Assembly: GCA_963790505.1 (NCBI GenBank) | Contig: CAWBOT010000002.1 | Location: 558,001 to 622,000 of the forward strand | Reading direction: 5' to 3' | Source of the DNA: Acidisarcina sp963790505 | GTDB taxonomy: Bacteria > Acidobacteriota > Terriglobia > Terriglobales > Acidobacteriaceae | Length of the DNA stretch: 64,000 nt | Shown: in pieces, positions 8,719 to 18,000 of the stretch | How the letters are laid out: the number at the start of each line of letters is the position of its first letter | Position numbering within the stretch: the first letter of the stretch is position 1 | Made by a program: the position numbers and the translations under genes | The notes under the pieces: model-generated | The model's database searches: none | Told to the model about the DNA's origin: nothing | Seen by the model: only the letters and a program-made list of their open reading frames with translations

Positions 8719-10332
8719 ATGAGCAGCATTTTCAGACAAGCCGGAGCGCCGGAGACTCCGGAGCAGAGCACAAACGGTACCGACGATCGCCTGGTCCAGT
8801 TGCGCGGCCTGCTGATTGGCCCGGAGCTGGAGCAGATCGAGAAGATCCGCCACCGGCTGGATGACCCCGAGGGGCGTTCGGAGGACCTGAGCAAAAGCAT
8901 CGCTGAGGCCATTGCCTTGCGGTCGAAGCAAGACCGCAAGCTGCAAACTACCCTGCAACCGCTGATTGAGGAAGCGCTGCGCATCTCCGTGGCGCGCGAC
9001 CCGGCGATCATTGCTACCGCACTGTTTCCCATTATCGGCGAGGCGGTGCGCAAGGCGGTCGCCCACGCGCTGCAGGGCCTCTTCGACTCCATGAACCAGA
9101 TGCTCGATCGCGGCTTATCGCTCGAGAGCTGGAAGTGGCGCTTCGAAGCGTGGCGCTCGGGCAAGTCGTATGGCGAGGTCGCGCTGGCGCGCAGCCTGAA
9201 CTACCGCGTCGAGCAGGTCTTCCTCATTCATCGCGAGACAGGATTGCTGCTGGGCCACGTCTCCTCCGGGGATGATGTGGTGCAGGATGCCGACCTGGTC
9301 TCGGGAATGCTGACTGCCATTCAGGACTTTGTGCGCGACTCCTTCGGGCCGCAAAAGTCGGACGAGCTCGAAGTGATGCAGGTTGGCGAGTTCAAGCTGT
9401 GGCTGCAGCACGGGCCGCTGGCGCTGCTGGCTGCGGTCGTCAGTGGTCAGCCACCGCCCGAGTTGCGCCTGGTTTTTGCGCGCGAACTTGAGGCAATCCA
9501 CCAGGAGTTTGGCGTCGCTCTGCAGTCGTTTTCGGGGGACGCGGCGTCGGTTACCGGTGTAGAACCGCATCTTCGGCAGTGCCTGCGCGGTGCCCAGCAG
9601 GCGACTGCCAAATCGTCCTACACGGCGGTATGGGTGGTCGCCGTCCTGGTTCTGTTGGCCGTTGGGACGATCGACGGGCTGCGCATCCGCGATAACCGGC
9701 GGTGGACGCGATATGTCGAGCGGCTGCGGAGCGAACCAGGAATCGTCGTGATCGGGGCGCAGCGCCAATGGCTGGGGTATTCGGTGCGCGGCTTGCGCGA
9801 TCCGCTGGCGGCCGATCCGCAGTTGCTGCTGGCTGGCTTTGAAGTTCCGCCGGCAAAGGTCTCGGAGCAGTGGGAGCCGTATCTTTCTCTCGATCCGCAT
9901 TTTGAGGGGACGCGGCGGCTCGAGGCCAACAAGGCGCTGCTGGAGCGGCAAATTATTCGTTTCGACCTGAATTCTTCGCAGCTTCGCGTCGATCAGGCCG
10001 CCCTGCTCGACACGGTGGAGGAACAGGTCAACCTGCTGAGGCACACGGCGGATGAAAACCATCGGCAGATCCGTGTCGAGATGGACGGTCACACCGATAG
10101 CAGCGGCACGGAAAAGCGCAATATCGAGTTGAGCCGCGCCCGCGCCGAGACGGTCGCGCGAGCGCTCACGGAACGAGGCATTCCTCGCTCCCTGCTGGCG
10201 GCCGCCGGCGTAGCCGATAGCAAGCCCGGGCATGCGGGCATGGAGACGTATCCACAGGAACTGGATCGCCGGGTTACGTTTCAGGTGACCGTGAACCCGC
10301 CGATCGCGCCGCCTGCGGAGCCGACGCCGTGA
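8719..10332 (+). CDS. trans-envelope OmpA-family protein with large cytoplasmic N-terminus
   Basis: This 537-residue protein has about 300 residues before its only membrane helix (VWVVAVLVLLAVGTIDGL, about 304-321). A linker and a C-terminal OmpA peptidoglycan-binding domain (about 410-525) follow, with the signature MDGHTDSSGTEKRNIELSRARAE. There is no signal peptide, so the N-terminal part should be cytosolic and the OmpA domain periplasmic. That is an inverted plan compared with outer-membrane OmpA. The last four bases overlap the GTPase start (GTGA). The protein could anchor the GTPase and coiled-coil partners to a cell-wall site, or report envelope state to the cytosol. Confidence 0.88.
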   Translation: MSSIFRQAGAPETPEQSTNGTDDRLVQLRGLLIGPELEQIEKIRHRLDDPEGRSEDLSKSIAEAIALRSKQDRKLQTTLQPLIEEALRISVARDPAIIATALFPIIGEAVRKAVAHALQGLFDSMNQMLDRGLSLESWKWRFEAWRSGKSYGEVALARSLNYRVEQVFLIHRETGLLLGHVSSGDDVVQDADLVSGMLTAIQDFVRDSFGPQKSDELEVMQVGEFKLWLQHGPLALLAAVVSGQPPPELRLVFARELEAIHQEFGVALQSFSGDAASVTGVEPHLRQCLRGAQQATAKSSYTAVWVVAVLVLLAVGTIDGLRIRDNRRWTRYVERLRSEPGIVVIGAQRQWLGYSVRGLRDPLAADPQLLLAGFEVPPAKVSEQWEPYLSLDPHFEGTRRLEANKALLERQIIRFDLNSSQLRVDQAALLDTVEEQVNLLRHTADENHRQIRVEMDGHTDSSGTEKRNIELSRARAETVARALTERGIPRSLLAAAGVADSKPGHAGMETYPQELDRRVTFQVTVNPPIAPPAEPTP

Positions 10333-10841
10333 TCCAGAAGAAGATTTGCATGGTCGGCAGCTTCGGGGTGGGCAAGACCAGTTTGGTGGCGCGCTTTGTC
10401 AAGAGCATCTTCTCTGACAAATACCTGACCACACTCGGAGTGAAGATCGATAAAAAAGCCCTGATTATCGATGGTCAGGAAGTGACTCTCATGCTGTGGG
10501 ACCTGGCTGGCGAAGACGCTGTGACGCAGGTGAAGTCTACCCAGCTGCGCGGGTCGGCAGGATACATTCTGGTGGCGGATGGGTGCCGGGCGAGCACGCT
10601 GCAGACGGCCATCGATCTGCAATCTCGCGCCGAGGCGGAGCTGGGCAAAGTCCCGTTTACGTGCGTTGTAAACAAGGCCGATCTGCGGGACAGTTGGGAG
10701 GTGGATGAGGGCGCGTTAAAAGGGCTCTCGGATTTGGGCTGGAGTTTTCTGCTGACCAGCGCCAAGACCGGAGAAGGGGTTGAAGAGCTTTTCCAGGGGC
10801 TCGCGGCAAGGCTGTTGCATTCACAGGGAAATCATGGCTGA
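10329..10841 (+). CDS. small Ras/Rab-like GTPase
   Basis: This 170-residue single-domain P-loop GTPase is close to the minimum size of the Ras superfamily. G1 is GSFGVGKTS (residues 10-18), the switch I threonine is T34 or T35 in KYLTTLG, G3 is WDLAGED (57-63), G4 is NKAD (115-118) and G5 is TSAKTGEG (143-150). G3 reads DLAGED instead of DTAGQE, so the usual catalytic Gln position is Glu. There is no C-terminal cysteine for lipid attachment, so membrane contact would need a partner such as the upstream OmpA-like protein. The GTG start overlaps the upstream stop by 4 bases, and the stop overlaps the kinase start by 8. Confidence 0.93.
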   Translation: MIQKKICMVGSFGVGKTSLVARFVKSIFSDKYLTTLGVKIDKKALIIDGQEVTLMLWDLAGEDAVTQVKSTQLRGSAGYILVADGCRASTLQTAIDLQSRAEAELGKVPFTCVVNKADLRDSWEVDEGALKGLSDLGWSFLLTSAKTGEGVEELFQGLAARLLHSQGNHG

Positions 10842-12837
10842 TCTACACGCGCCTGAAGTGAAGGCTGGCCGCGATCGACGTGCCGACGCAGCCCCGATTC
10901 TGCTTTCTGCTTTGCAGTTCGCGGTGTTTGAGCGCTGCCCGGAAGGGCAGTTTGAGATCGTCGGGGAATATCCCGAATGGTTTCTGCGCCTGGCGCCGGC
11001 TGCAGCCGAAGATGTGGCTCCCAACCTGACCGAGTATTTTCCCGCGCTGGAGATATTTCTTCCCCTGGCCGAGGAGCTGTGGACTACGGATTCACTGGCC
11101 CAGTTTCAGTCTGAGTTTTGGACCGAGGCAGACAGCGAGGGAAACGAGTATCACTTGCTGGCCCTTGCGGTCACAGCCGGAGAGCGCCGGTTTCTAGTGA
11201 TCGAACGGGCGGATACTACCTACATCCGGCATCAGCAGTTGCAACTCAACGCCCATGAAATGGTGATCCTGAATGAGACGGTCACTCGCCTGAACCGGGA
11301 GATTGAGCGGGCCACGCAGGCGAAGAGCGAGTTTCTCGCGACGATGAGCCACGAGATTCGAACTCCTCTGAACGCAATCCTCGGCATGGCCGATCTGCTG
11401 GCAGAGAGCGATTTGAATGCGGCACAGAAGCGCTATGTCGAGGTCTTTCAGCGCGCGGGCAGTAGTCTTCTGGAGCTGATCAATGACATCCTCGATCTCT
11501 CTAAGATTGAGGCAGGCCATCTTGAGCTGGAGAAAGCGGAGTTCGATCTCCCCGAGTTGATCGGCAGGGTGCTTGAGCTTACGCGGGCGCGAGCCACGAG
11601 CAAAGGGCTGCAAATCGGGTCGTCCCTCACCCCGGGGTTGCCGCGCATGCTGTCGGGCGACCCCTTGCGGTTGCGCCAGATACTGTTGAACCTGCTTGGG
11701 AATGCAATGAAGTTTACCGCTACGGGCCGGGTTGATATCGAGGTGAAGCAGGACCCGGAGAATTCAGAGCCGGGCGCGCTGCTTTTCTGTGTCAAGGACA
11801 CCGGCATCGGGATTCCGGCGGAAAAGCTTGCGAGTATCTTCGAGAATTTCACCCAGGCAGATTCGTCGACGACGCGCAAGTACGGCGGCACGGGGCTCGG
11901 GCTCGGAATATCGAGGCGGCTGGTGGAGTTGATGGGCGGCAAAATCTGGGTCGAGAGCACAGTAGGGGAGGGAAGCAGGTTCCTCTTCACGGCCAGGTTC
12001 GAAGTGTGCGCAGATCAAGGCCAGGAAGATCAAGGCCCGGCAAGCCCCGCACTCGTCGCTGATGCCGCGTCTCATACGCTGCCTTGGGTTGCGAGCGAGA
12101 TTCCAGCTATACACATTCTGCTCGCGGACGACTCGGAGGATAACCGCTTTCTGATCACCGAATATCTCAAGCGATCGCCCTGCAGGCTGGAAGTTGCCGA
12201 GAATGGAGAGATTGCGCTCAGTATGTTGAAGGGCCGTCACTATGACCTGGTGTTGATGGACGCTCATATGCCGGTCATGGATGGGTTTGACGCCACCAGG
12301 GCAATGCGGGAATGGGAGCTCAGCCGCAACATGCGGCCGATGCCGATCCTCGCCCTCACCGCAGATGCGTTCAAAGAAGCGGAGGGGAAGAGTGCGGCCG
12401 CCGGCTTCACCGCTCATCTGACCAAGCCCATCGCGAAAGCCACGCTGCTGGATTCCATTCGCCGCTATGCAGCATCATGTGAGATTGCCGCTGTGGCACC
12501 GGGCGAGAAGCGCACCGAGGCCACAATCCTGGAAACCCCGGCGCTGGAGAACGGCGACCAGGATCCGTCGATTGCGAGGATGGCGCCACGCTACCTGAAG
12601 AACGTAGCGAAGGACCTGGCTGCACTCCAGGGCGGCCAGGGTGTTGAAGACTACCCCACCCTCCAAAGGATAGGTCACAATCTGAATGGGACTGGAGGCA
12701 GCTTCGGCTTCCCGCGAATCACGGAGTTGGGCGCGCGCATCGAACGCGGTGCGAAGGACCGGGCGATCGATGAAATTCGCCCGGCGATTGAAGAGTTGGC
12801 AAGCTATCTTAAACAGGTTCAAAGTAGTAGTTCATAG
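10834..12837 (+). CDS. hybrid sensor histidine kinase with receiver and Hpt domains
   Basis: This 667-residue phosphorelay protein starts at ATG 10834, which overlaps the GTPase gene by 8 bases and is preceded by AGGGA. The N-terminal ~140 residues look like an atypical PAS-type sensor without membrane segments. HisKA follows with the phospho-His in ATMSHEIRTPLNA (H173). The HATPase domain has NLLGNAMKFT, DTGIGIP and GGTGLGLGISRRL. A receiver follows with VLMDAHMPVMDGF (D476), then a C-terminal Hpt domain with GHNLNGTGGSFGF (H615). It is therefore a soluble His-Asp-His relay whose output would be a separate receiver. The receiver of the next gene is the obvious candidate. Confidence 0.94.
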   Translation: MADLHAPEVKAGRDRRADAAPILLSALQFAVFERCPEGQFEIVGEYPEWFLRLAPAAAEDVAPNLTEYFPALEIFLPLAEELWTTDSLAQFQSEFWTEADSEGNEYHLLALAVTAGERRFLVIERADTTYIRHQQLQLNAHEMVILNETVTRLNREIERATQAKSEFLATMSHEIRTPLNAILGMADLLAESDLNAAQKRYVEVFQRAGSSLLELINDILDLSKIEAGHLELEKAEFDLPELIGRVLELTRARATSKGLQIGSSLTPGLPRMLSGDPLRLRQILLNLLGNAMKFTATGRVDIEVKQDPENSEPGALLFCVKDTGIGIPAEKLASIFENFTQADSSTTRKYGGTGLGLGISRRLVELMGGKIWVESTVGEGSRFLFTARFEVCADQGQEDQGPASPALVADAASHTLPWVASEIPAIHILLADDSEDNRFLITEYLKRSPCRLEVAENGEIALSMLKGRHYDLVLMDAHMPVMDGFDATRAMREWELSRNMRPMPILALTADAFKEAEGKSAAAGFTAHLTKPIAKATLLDSIRRYAASCEIAAVAPGEKRTEATILETPALENGDQDPSIARMAPRYLKNVAKDLAALQGGQGVEDYPTLQRIGHNLNGTGGSFGFPRITELGARIERGAKDRAIDEIRPAIEELASYLKQVQSSSS

Positions 12838-12880
12838 ATTTTGAAAGTGTGCTGACCACCGGCGTACGAGGAGCAAGAAG

Positions 12881-14203
12881 ATGCGCGTCCGTTTCTGGGG
12901 AACTCGGGGGTCGATCGCCACACCCGGCCCGTCCACTGTGCGATTTGGCGGCAACACTCTCTGCGTTGAGCTGATCACCAACAATGGCGAACGGCTGATC
13001 TTCGATTGCGGCACCGGCGCGCGCTGCCTCGGCATCGATCTCAACCACTCCGTTCCTCGCCCGCTTCGAGCGACGATCCTGCTAAGTCACACGCACTGGG
13101 ACCACATTCAGGGGTTTCCTTTCTTCGCTCCGCTTTTCGTGCCGGGAAATGAATTCACCATCTGTGCCCCCGAGGGGGTAGGTTCGTCGCTGGCAAACGT
13201 CCTCGCAGGGCAGATGGAATTCACCTACTTTCCCGTGAAGCTCGACCAGTTGCCTTCCAAAATTTCCTTCCGCGACCTTCCCGAGGGGCAGCACAATATC
13301 CATGGGGTTGGAGTGAAGACCCAATATCTGAATCATCCCGCTACCTGCCTCGGATACCGCGTTGAGACGGATGGCGTCGTCGTGGTGTACCTGACCGATC
13401 ACGAGCCGTTCTCGGAGACTCTTTGGCGCTCCGACGCGCCCGCCGGTATGTTGGATTCGATAGTTCACGCCGGCGACAGACGACACGCTGAATTTATGCG
13501 CGGCGCCGATCTGGTCATCCACGACAGCCAGTACACGCCGGAGGAATATCAGACCAAGAAGAACTGGGGTCACAGCACGTATGAATACGCGGTGCAACTG
13601 GCCGCCGCCGCCGGCGCCAGGCATCTTGCGCTCATTCACCACGACCCGATGCATGATGACGCCACGGTGCTGGAGATCGAGCAAAAGGCGCAGACTCTGG
13701 CAAAGAGAACCGCGACCCAGCCGCATGTCTTTTGCGCCTATGAGGGTTGCGACGTGATGGTCCACCCGCTCCGGCGGCCTTCCAGCCCGGAGGTCGCGCA
13801 ACAAGCGGAGCCGGTGAAGCCGCAAAGGCGGCTGTCCGTCTTGATCGTCGATGACGATCCGAACATCCACCTCCTGGTCGAAGCGGCATTAGCGAAGGAT
13901 TACGAGGTCTTGACGGCGGAAGACGGAGAGGAGGGGCTACAGAAACTGGCAGGCAGTCATCCCGATATGGTGGTGCTCGACCTGAACATGCCCAATCTCG
14001 GAGGCATCGAGGTTTTGAAGAAGCTGAGGGCCGATCCCGGCTTATCCAACCTTCCGGTGCTTGTCCTAACCGTCTCGGGCAATGAGACCAGCACGCGGGC
14101 GGCTTTCGAAGCCGGCGCGACGGACTTCCTGACCAAGCCCTTCACAATCCCGCAGTTGAATACGCGGGTCGCAACGTGTTTTGCCCGGGTGTTCTCGTCT
14201 TGA
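12881..14203 (+). CDS. metallo-beta-lactamase-fold hydrolase fused to a receiver domain
   Basis: This encodes 440 residues preceded by GAGGAGCAAGAAG. The N-terminal ~290 residues form an MBL-fold domain of the RNase Z/cyclic-nucleotide phosphodiesterase branch. It carries FWGTRGSIATPG, LLSHTHWDHIQGFPFF (H70, H72, D74, H75), NHPATCLGYR, YLTDHEP, a GHSTYEYAVQLA histidine and IHHDPMHDD. The C-terminal ~120 residues form a CheY-like receiver with LIVDDDPN, phospho-acceptor D367 in VVLDLNMPNLGG and the TKPF lysine. The order suggests a hydrolase whose activity is set by phosphorylation from the adjacent hybrid kinase. The substrate could be a cyclic nucleotide or RNA, but this cannot be settled from sequence. 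Confidence 0.92.
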   Translation: MRVRFWGTRGSIATPGPSTVRFGGNTLCVELITNNGERLIFDCGTGARCLGIDLNHSVPRPLRATILLSHTHWDHIQGFPFFAPLFVPGNEFTICAPEGVGSSLANVLAGQMEFTYFPVKLDQLPSKISFRDLPEGQHNIHGVGVKTQYLNHPATCLGYRVETDGVVVVYLTDHEPFSETLWRSDAPAGMLDSIVHAGDRRHAEFMRGADLVIHDSQYTPEEYQTKKNWGHSTYEYAVQLAAAAGARHLALIHHDPMHDDATVLEIEQKAQTLAKRTATQPHVFCAYEGCDVMVHPLRRPSSPEVAQQAEPVKPQRRLSVLIVDDDPNIHLLVEAALAKDYEVLTAEDGEEGLQKLAGSHPDMVVLDLNMPNLGGIEVLKKLRADPGLSNLPVLVLTVSGNETSTRAAFEAGATDFLTKPFTIPQLNTRVATCFARVFSS

Positions 14204-14233
14204 TCTAACCGGCGGGAGTCTTGCTTCTGGCTG

Positions 14234-15013
14234 CTACTTGCGAAGGGAGGAGTGAATCCCCCCGGCTAACGCAGGAGCACCCACCGTGCCAGTCCCGGTG
14301 GAAATAGAGACGCCGCCGTTGTTCTGAGTGGCGACCACAGTGCCGACTACAGTGCCGACTACGACTCCGGCGGCGACCAGCGAGACGAGCGCCACATGGG
14401 TTGCGACAAAGCCCGGAATCGTCGAGGTCGTGGCCGCACTGGTGGCTGCCGCAACGTTCGTCTGGGCGATCGTGGTGTGGGCGCTCAGCTGGCCCTTACT
14501 GGCGGACACATTGATGTGCAGTTGGCCGGTATGACCGTTCGGGTGAAAGCCCTGGGCGTGGATCTGTCCATTGGCGTCGGTCTGCCCTGAGAAAGTCTTG
14601 GCGCCATTGAGAAAGCTGGCGCTTGCATGCCCGCTCTCGGTGCTAACGGTGAAGAGCACCGCAGCCCCGGCCACCGGCTTATGATTCTCATCTTCGACTT
14701 GAACAATTGGTTCGCGCGCGGTGCGCTCCTTGATGTTGTTGGAGACGTCTTCGCCCTCGAGGATGACGATCCGCAGCGCCGGCGCCGGAGCTGCCGTTTC
14801 CTGCGCCGGGCCGAGATCATTCTTTGACGGCGCCACGTTCAACGAGGCAAAAGTTCCCTCGACTCGCAGCCGGGGAGCGGGCGCCGCCGGAAGCTCTTCC
14901 GCCTGGCATGAAGGCACCGCTACCGCGAGCGTCGGCAGCAACAGAGACGCGATCAGAGCAAACGTCGGGATTCGCGAAGTGAAGGCGGTACGGTGGTCGG
15001 GCGCGTTCATCAT
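14234..15013 (-). CDS. secreted protein with Ig-like domain and C-terminal hydrophobic segment
   Basis: This 259-residue protein starts at the double ATG at 15013/15010, whose ATGA overlaps the stop of the upstream giant surface-protein gene. An N-terminal hydrophobic stretch (IPTFALIASLLLPTLAVAVPSCQAEE) acts as an export signal. The middle part resembles a bacterial Ig-like (Big_1-type) domain, with PIVQVEDENHKPVAGAAVLFTV and the TDANGQIHAQGF turn. Near the C-terminus a Gly/Val-rich segment (VALVSLVAAGVVVGTVVGTVV) could anchor it to a membrane. Coupling to the giant gene suggests a role at the cell surface with it. No enzymatic motif is visible. Confidence 0.78.
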   Translation of the reverse strand: MMNAPDHRTAFTSRIPTFALIASLLLPTLAVAVPSCQAEELPAAPAPRLRVEGTFASLNVAPSKNDLGPAQETAAPAPALRIVILEGEDVSNNIKERTAREPIVQVEDENHKPVAGAAVLFTVSTESGHASASFLNGAKTFSGQTDANGQIHAQGFHPNGHTGQLHINVSASKGQLSAHTTIAQTNVAAATSAATTSTIPGFVATHVALVSLVAAGVVVGTVVGTVVATQNNGGVSISTGTGTVGAPALAGGIHSSLRK

Positions 15014-18000
15014 GGTGCGGTCACCTCGGAGGAAGTACCAACAGAGTTCGTCAGCGTCGCTCCGACACCGGCGACCACAGAGGCATTTCCTGAAAGCGTG
15101 AAGGTCTGGGTATAGGTAAAGGCGCTGCCGTACTGCGCCGAAGTAGGAGTCGTGTACCAAGTCGTGAACAGAGTGGTCGCCGGGACGGTGATGGACTTCT
15201 CGAAGAGCGTTGCTCCGCTGGCCGGGACAAAGCTGAAGTTTGCGGATTGAATCTCGCGCGTCGTGGAGAATCCCGTAACCAAAACGGTGAGTGTGTTGCC
15301 GGAGGTCGTAAACGACACAGAGGTGATTGTTGGAGCGACCCGCGGGACGACGATTGTGACCGGCACGACGCTGGGCGGCGTGACGTTGACGCCAGCGGCG
15401 GTGAGTTGCAGCGTGACGGTGATAGTTCCAGAGACGTTCCCGACCTGCACCATGACGACCGGAGTCGCTGTAGAGTTCGCGGCGAGCGGGAAGGTCAGAG
15501 TGCGGCCTCCTGGGGCCACGGTCACGTCGGTGGACGCGGAGGCGAGTTGGACCTGGGGATTGTCAGGATTGCCGGTATCTGGAGTGAAGGTGAGCGTCAT
15601 CGTTCCGGTGAGCGCAGCCGGATAGGCCTGGGTGAGCGCGAAGTTCAGTGTGGGCTGTTCGCCCGGATTGGCCGATGGGGCGCTGAACGTTACCCCAAGC
15701 CCGGACGGGACAATGCTGAAGACAGCGGGGGCAGAGGTGGAATCGGATAGTGGATCGGTGACCGTAATGTTCGCTGTCCCGACGGCGGTGACGAGTGCGG
15801 CCGGCACTACCGCAGTAAGTTGAGTCGCGCTGACAAAGGTCGTGACCAGCGGAGCGGCATTGAAGTTCAGCACCGAGGTCGCGGTAAAGTTTGCACCGGT
15901 CGCCGTGATGGTCGTGCTGGCCGCCCCGGCGATTGCTCCGGTGGGGGAGATTGCGCTGAGCACTACCGCGGGGGCGGTGACGCCCGTTCCGCTGATCGAG
16001 AAGGTCTGCGGCGAGTAGACAGCGTCGTCGGTGATCGAGACGTTCAGGGTCCGCGTACCAAGCGCAGTAGGCGTGAAGCCGATCTGCAGCGTGCAGAAGC
16101 CACCATTGGCGGCGAGCGTCGCGCCGGCGAGGCAGCTTCCACCAGCCAGTGAGAAGTCGGCGGCGTTCCCGCTCAGTACAAAGCTTGCCTCCGAGGCGAT
16201 CGTGACGGGAAGGTTGCCGATGTTGCTGAGGGTAACGGTCAAGTCCGCGGCCGGGGTTCCTATCTCCGTCGCCGGGAAGGCCAGTGCACCGGCGGGGAAA
16301 ACTTCGCGGATGGCATTGTTGCCCGAATCGGAGAAGTAGATATTGCCGGCCGTATCCAGCGTGAGAGCCGATGGTGCATTGATTCCGGCGCTCCCGGCAT
16401 TGTTCAGGCCGCCAACCACGGTGGAGATTACGCCGGCTGTGTCGATCTTGCGAATCCGATTGTTCCCGGAGTCGGCGATAAGCACATCCCCCGCAGCGTC
16501 CAGATCCACGTCGTTGGGAAGGTTGATCTCAGCCGTGAGCGCGGGGCCGCCATCGCCCGTGAAGCCCGGAGTACCGGTTCCGGCAATGGTGGTGATGGTG
16601 CCGGCGGCGTTGACCTTGCGGATGCGGTAATTCAGATAGTCGGCGATGAACAGATTTCCGGCGGCATCGATGGCCACTCCAGACGGGCAGTTCAACTGCG
16701 CACTGGTGGCCAGTCCGCCGTCTCCGCTGAAGCCGTCAGTGCCGTTGCCTGCGACGGTTGTAATGATTCCAGCGGTATCGATCTTGCGGATGGCGCCGGG
16801 CCCGCATTGCGCCACGTAGAAATTTCCCGCCGCGTCGAATCGACCGCCCTGCACCTCGGCCACTTCGGCTGCGGTTGCCGGGCCGCCATCTCCGCTGAAC
16901 CCAAATGTCCCGTTCCCGGCTATGGTGGTGATTTTGCCGGTAGTGTCGACTTTTCGAATTCGGGCGTTGAGGGTGTCCTCGATATACAGGTTGCCCGCCG
17001 AATCGGGGACCACACCGAAGGGGCCGTGCAACTGCGCTGCCGTGGCCGGGCCGCCGTCGCCGCTGAAGCCGGCCGTCCCATTGCCGGCGACGGTGGTGAT
17101 ATTGCCCGCGGTGTCGACCTTGCGGATGACGCTGTTCAAGACATCGGCGATATACATGTTGCCCGCAGCGTCGAAGTTCACGCCATCGGGGTCGTTGAGT
17201 TCAGCCAAGGTCGCTGCGCCGCCGTCGCCGCTATAGCCGGCTGTGCCGTTTCCGGCGATCGTCTTGAGATTGCCGGGGTTCACCTGCAGGATGCCGCCGG
17301 TGCCCGTGCCGGTCATGTTGACCGACTCGTTTGGCAGTGCAGTGTCGTCGGATACCTGCAAGCCGGCCGACTTTGGACCGACCCCACCGGGCGTAAAGAT
17401 AATCGTGATCTGGCAGTTTGCGCCCGCTTCGAGTGTCGCTGGGCAATTGTTGGTCTGCCCAAAATCCCCCGGGTTGACTCCCAGATACAGCCCGATCGTC
17501 GTGATGGCGACGGGCGCTGCCGTGCTATTGGTGACCGTGACCACCTGCGGTGCGCTCGGCAGGCCGACGGTCTGATCGCCGAAGGCTAGGCTGGCCGGGG
17601 TGAATTGCAGCGGCTGCTGAAGTACGGCAAAGGCAGCTGCGGCGGACGTTCCGCCATCGGGGTTCACGACCCCCAGCGAGAGCGTGCCCACCGTCGATAG
17701 CTGGGCCGCTGTCAGTGTCGTCGTCAGTGTCGTCGCAGAGACGAAAGTCGCGGTCTGGCTGGTTCCATTGACTGTAACGGCCGCTCCAGTGACGAACTGC
17801 GTCCCGGTGATCGTCACCACGGTAGAGCCGCTGCCTACGTACGCACTGTTGGGCGAGAGACTGGTGATCGTGGGGGCAGAGACAACGGGGGCGGTCACCG
17901 TAAAGACGGCCGCGTTCGAGGTTCCGCTATCGGGATTGACGACCGCGAGCGACAGCGTGGCTACCGTCGAGAGCTGGGCCGCAGTCAATGTCGTGGTCAT

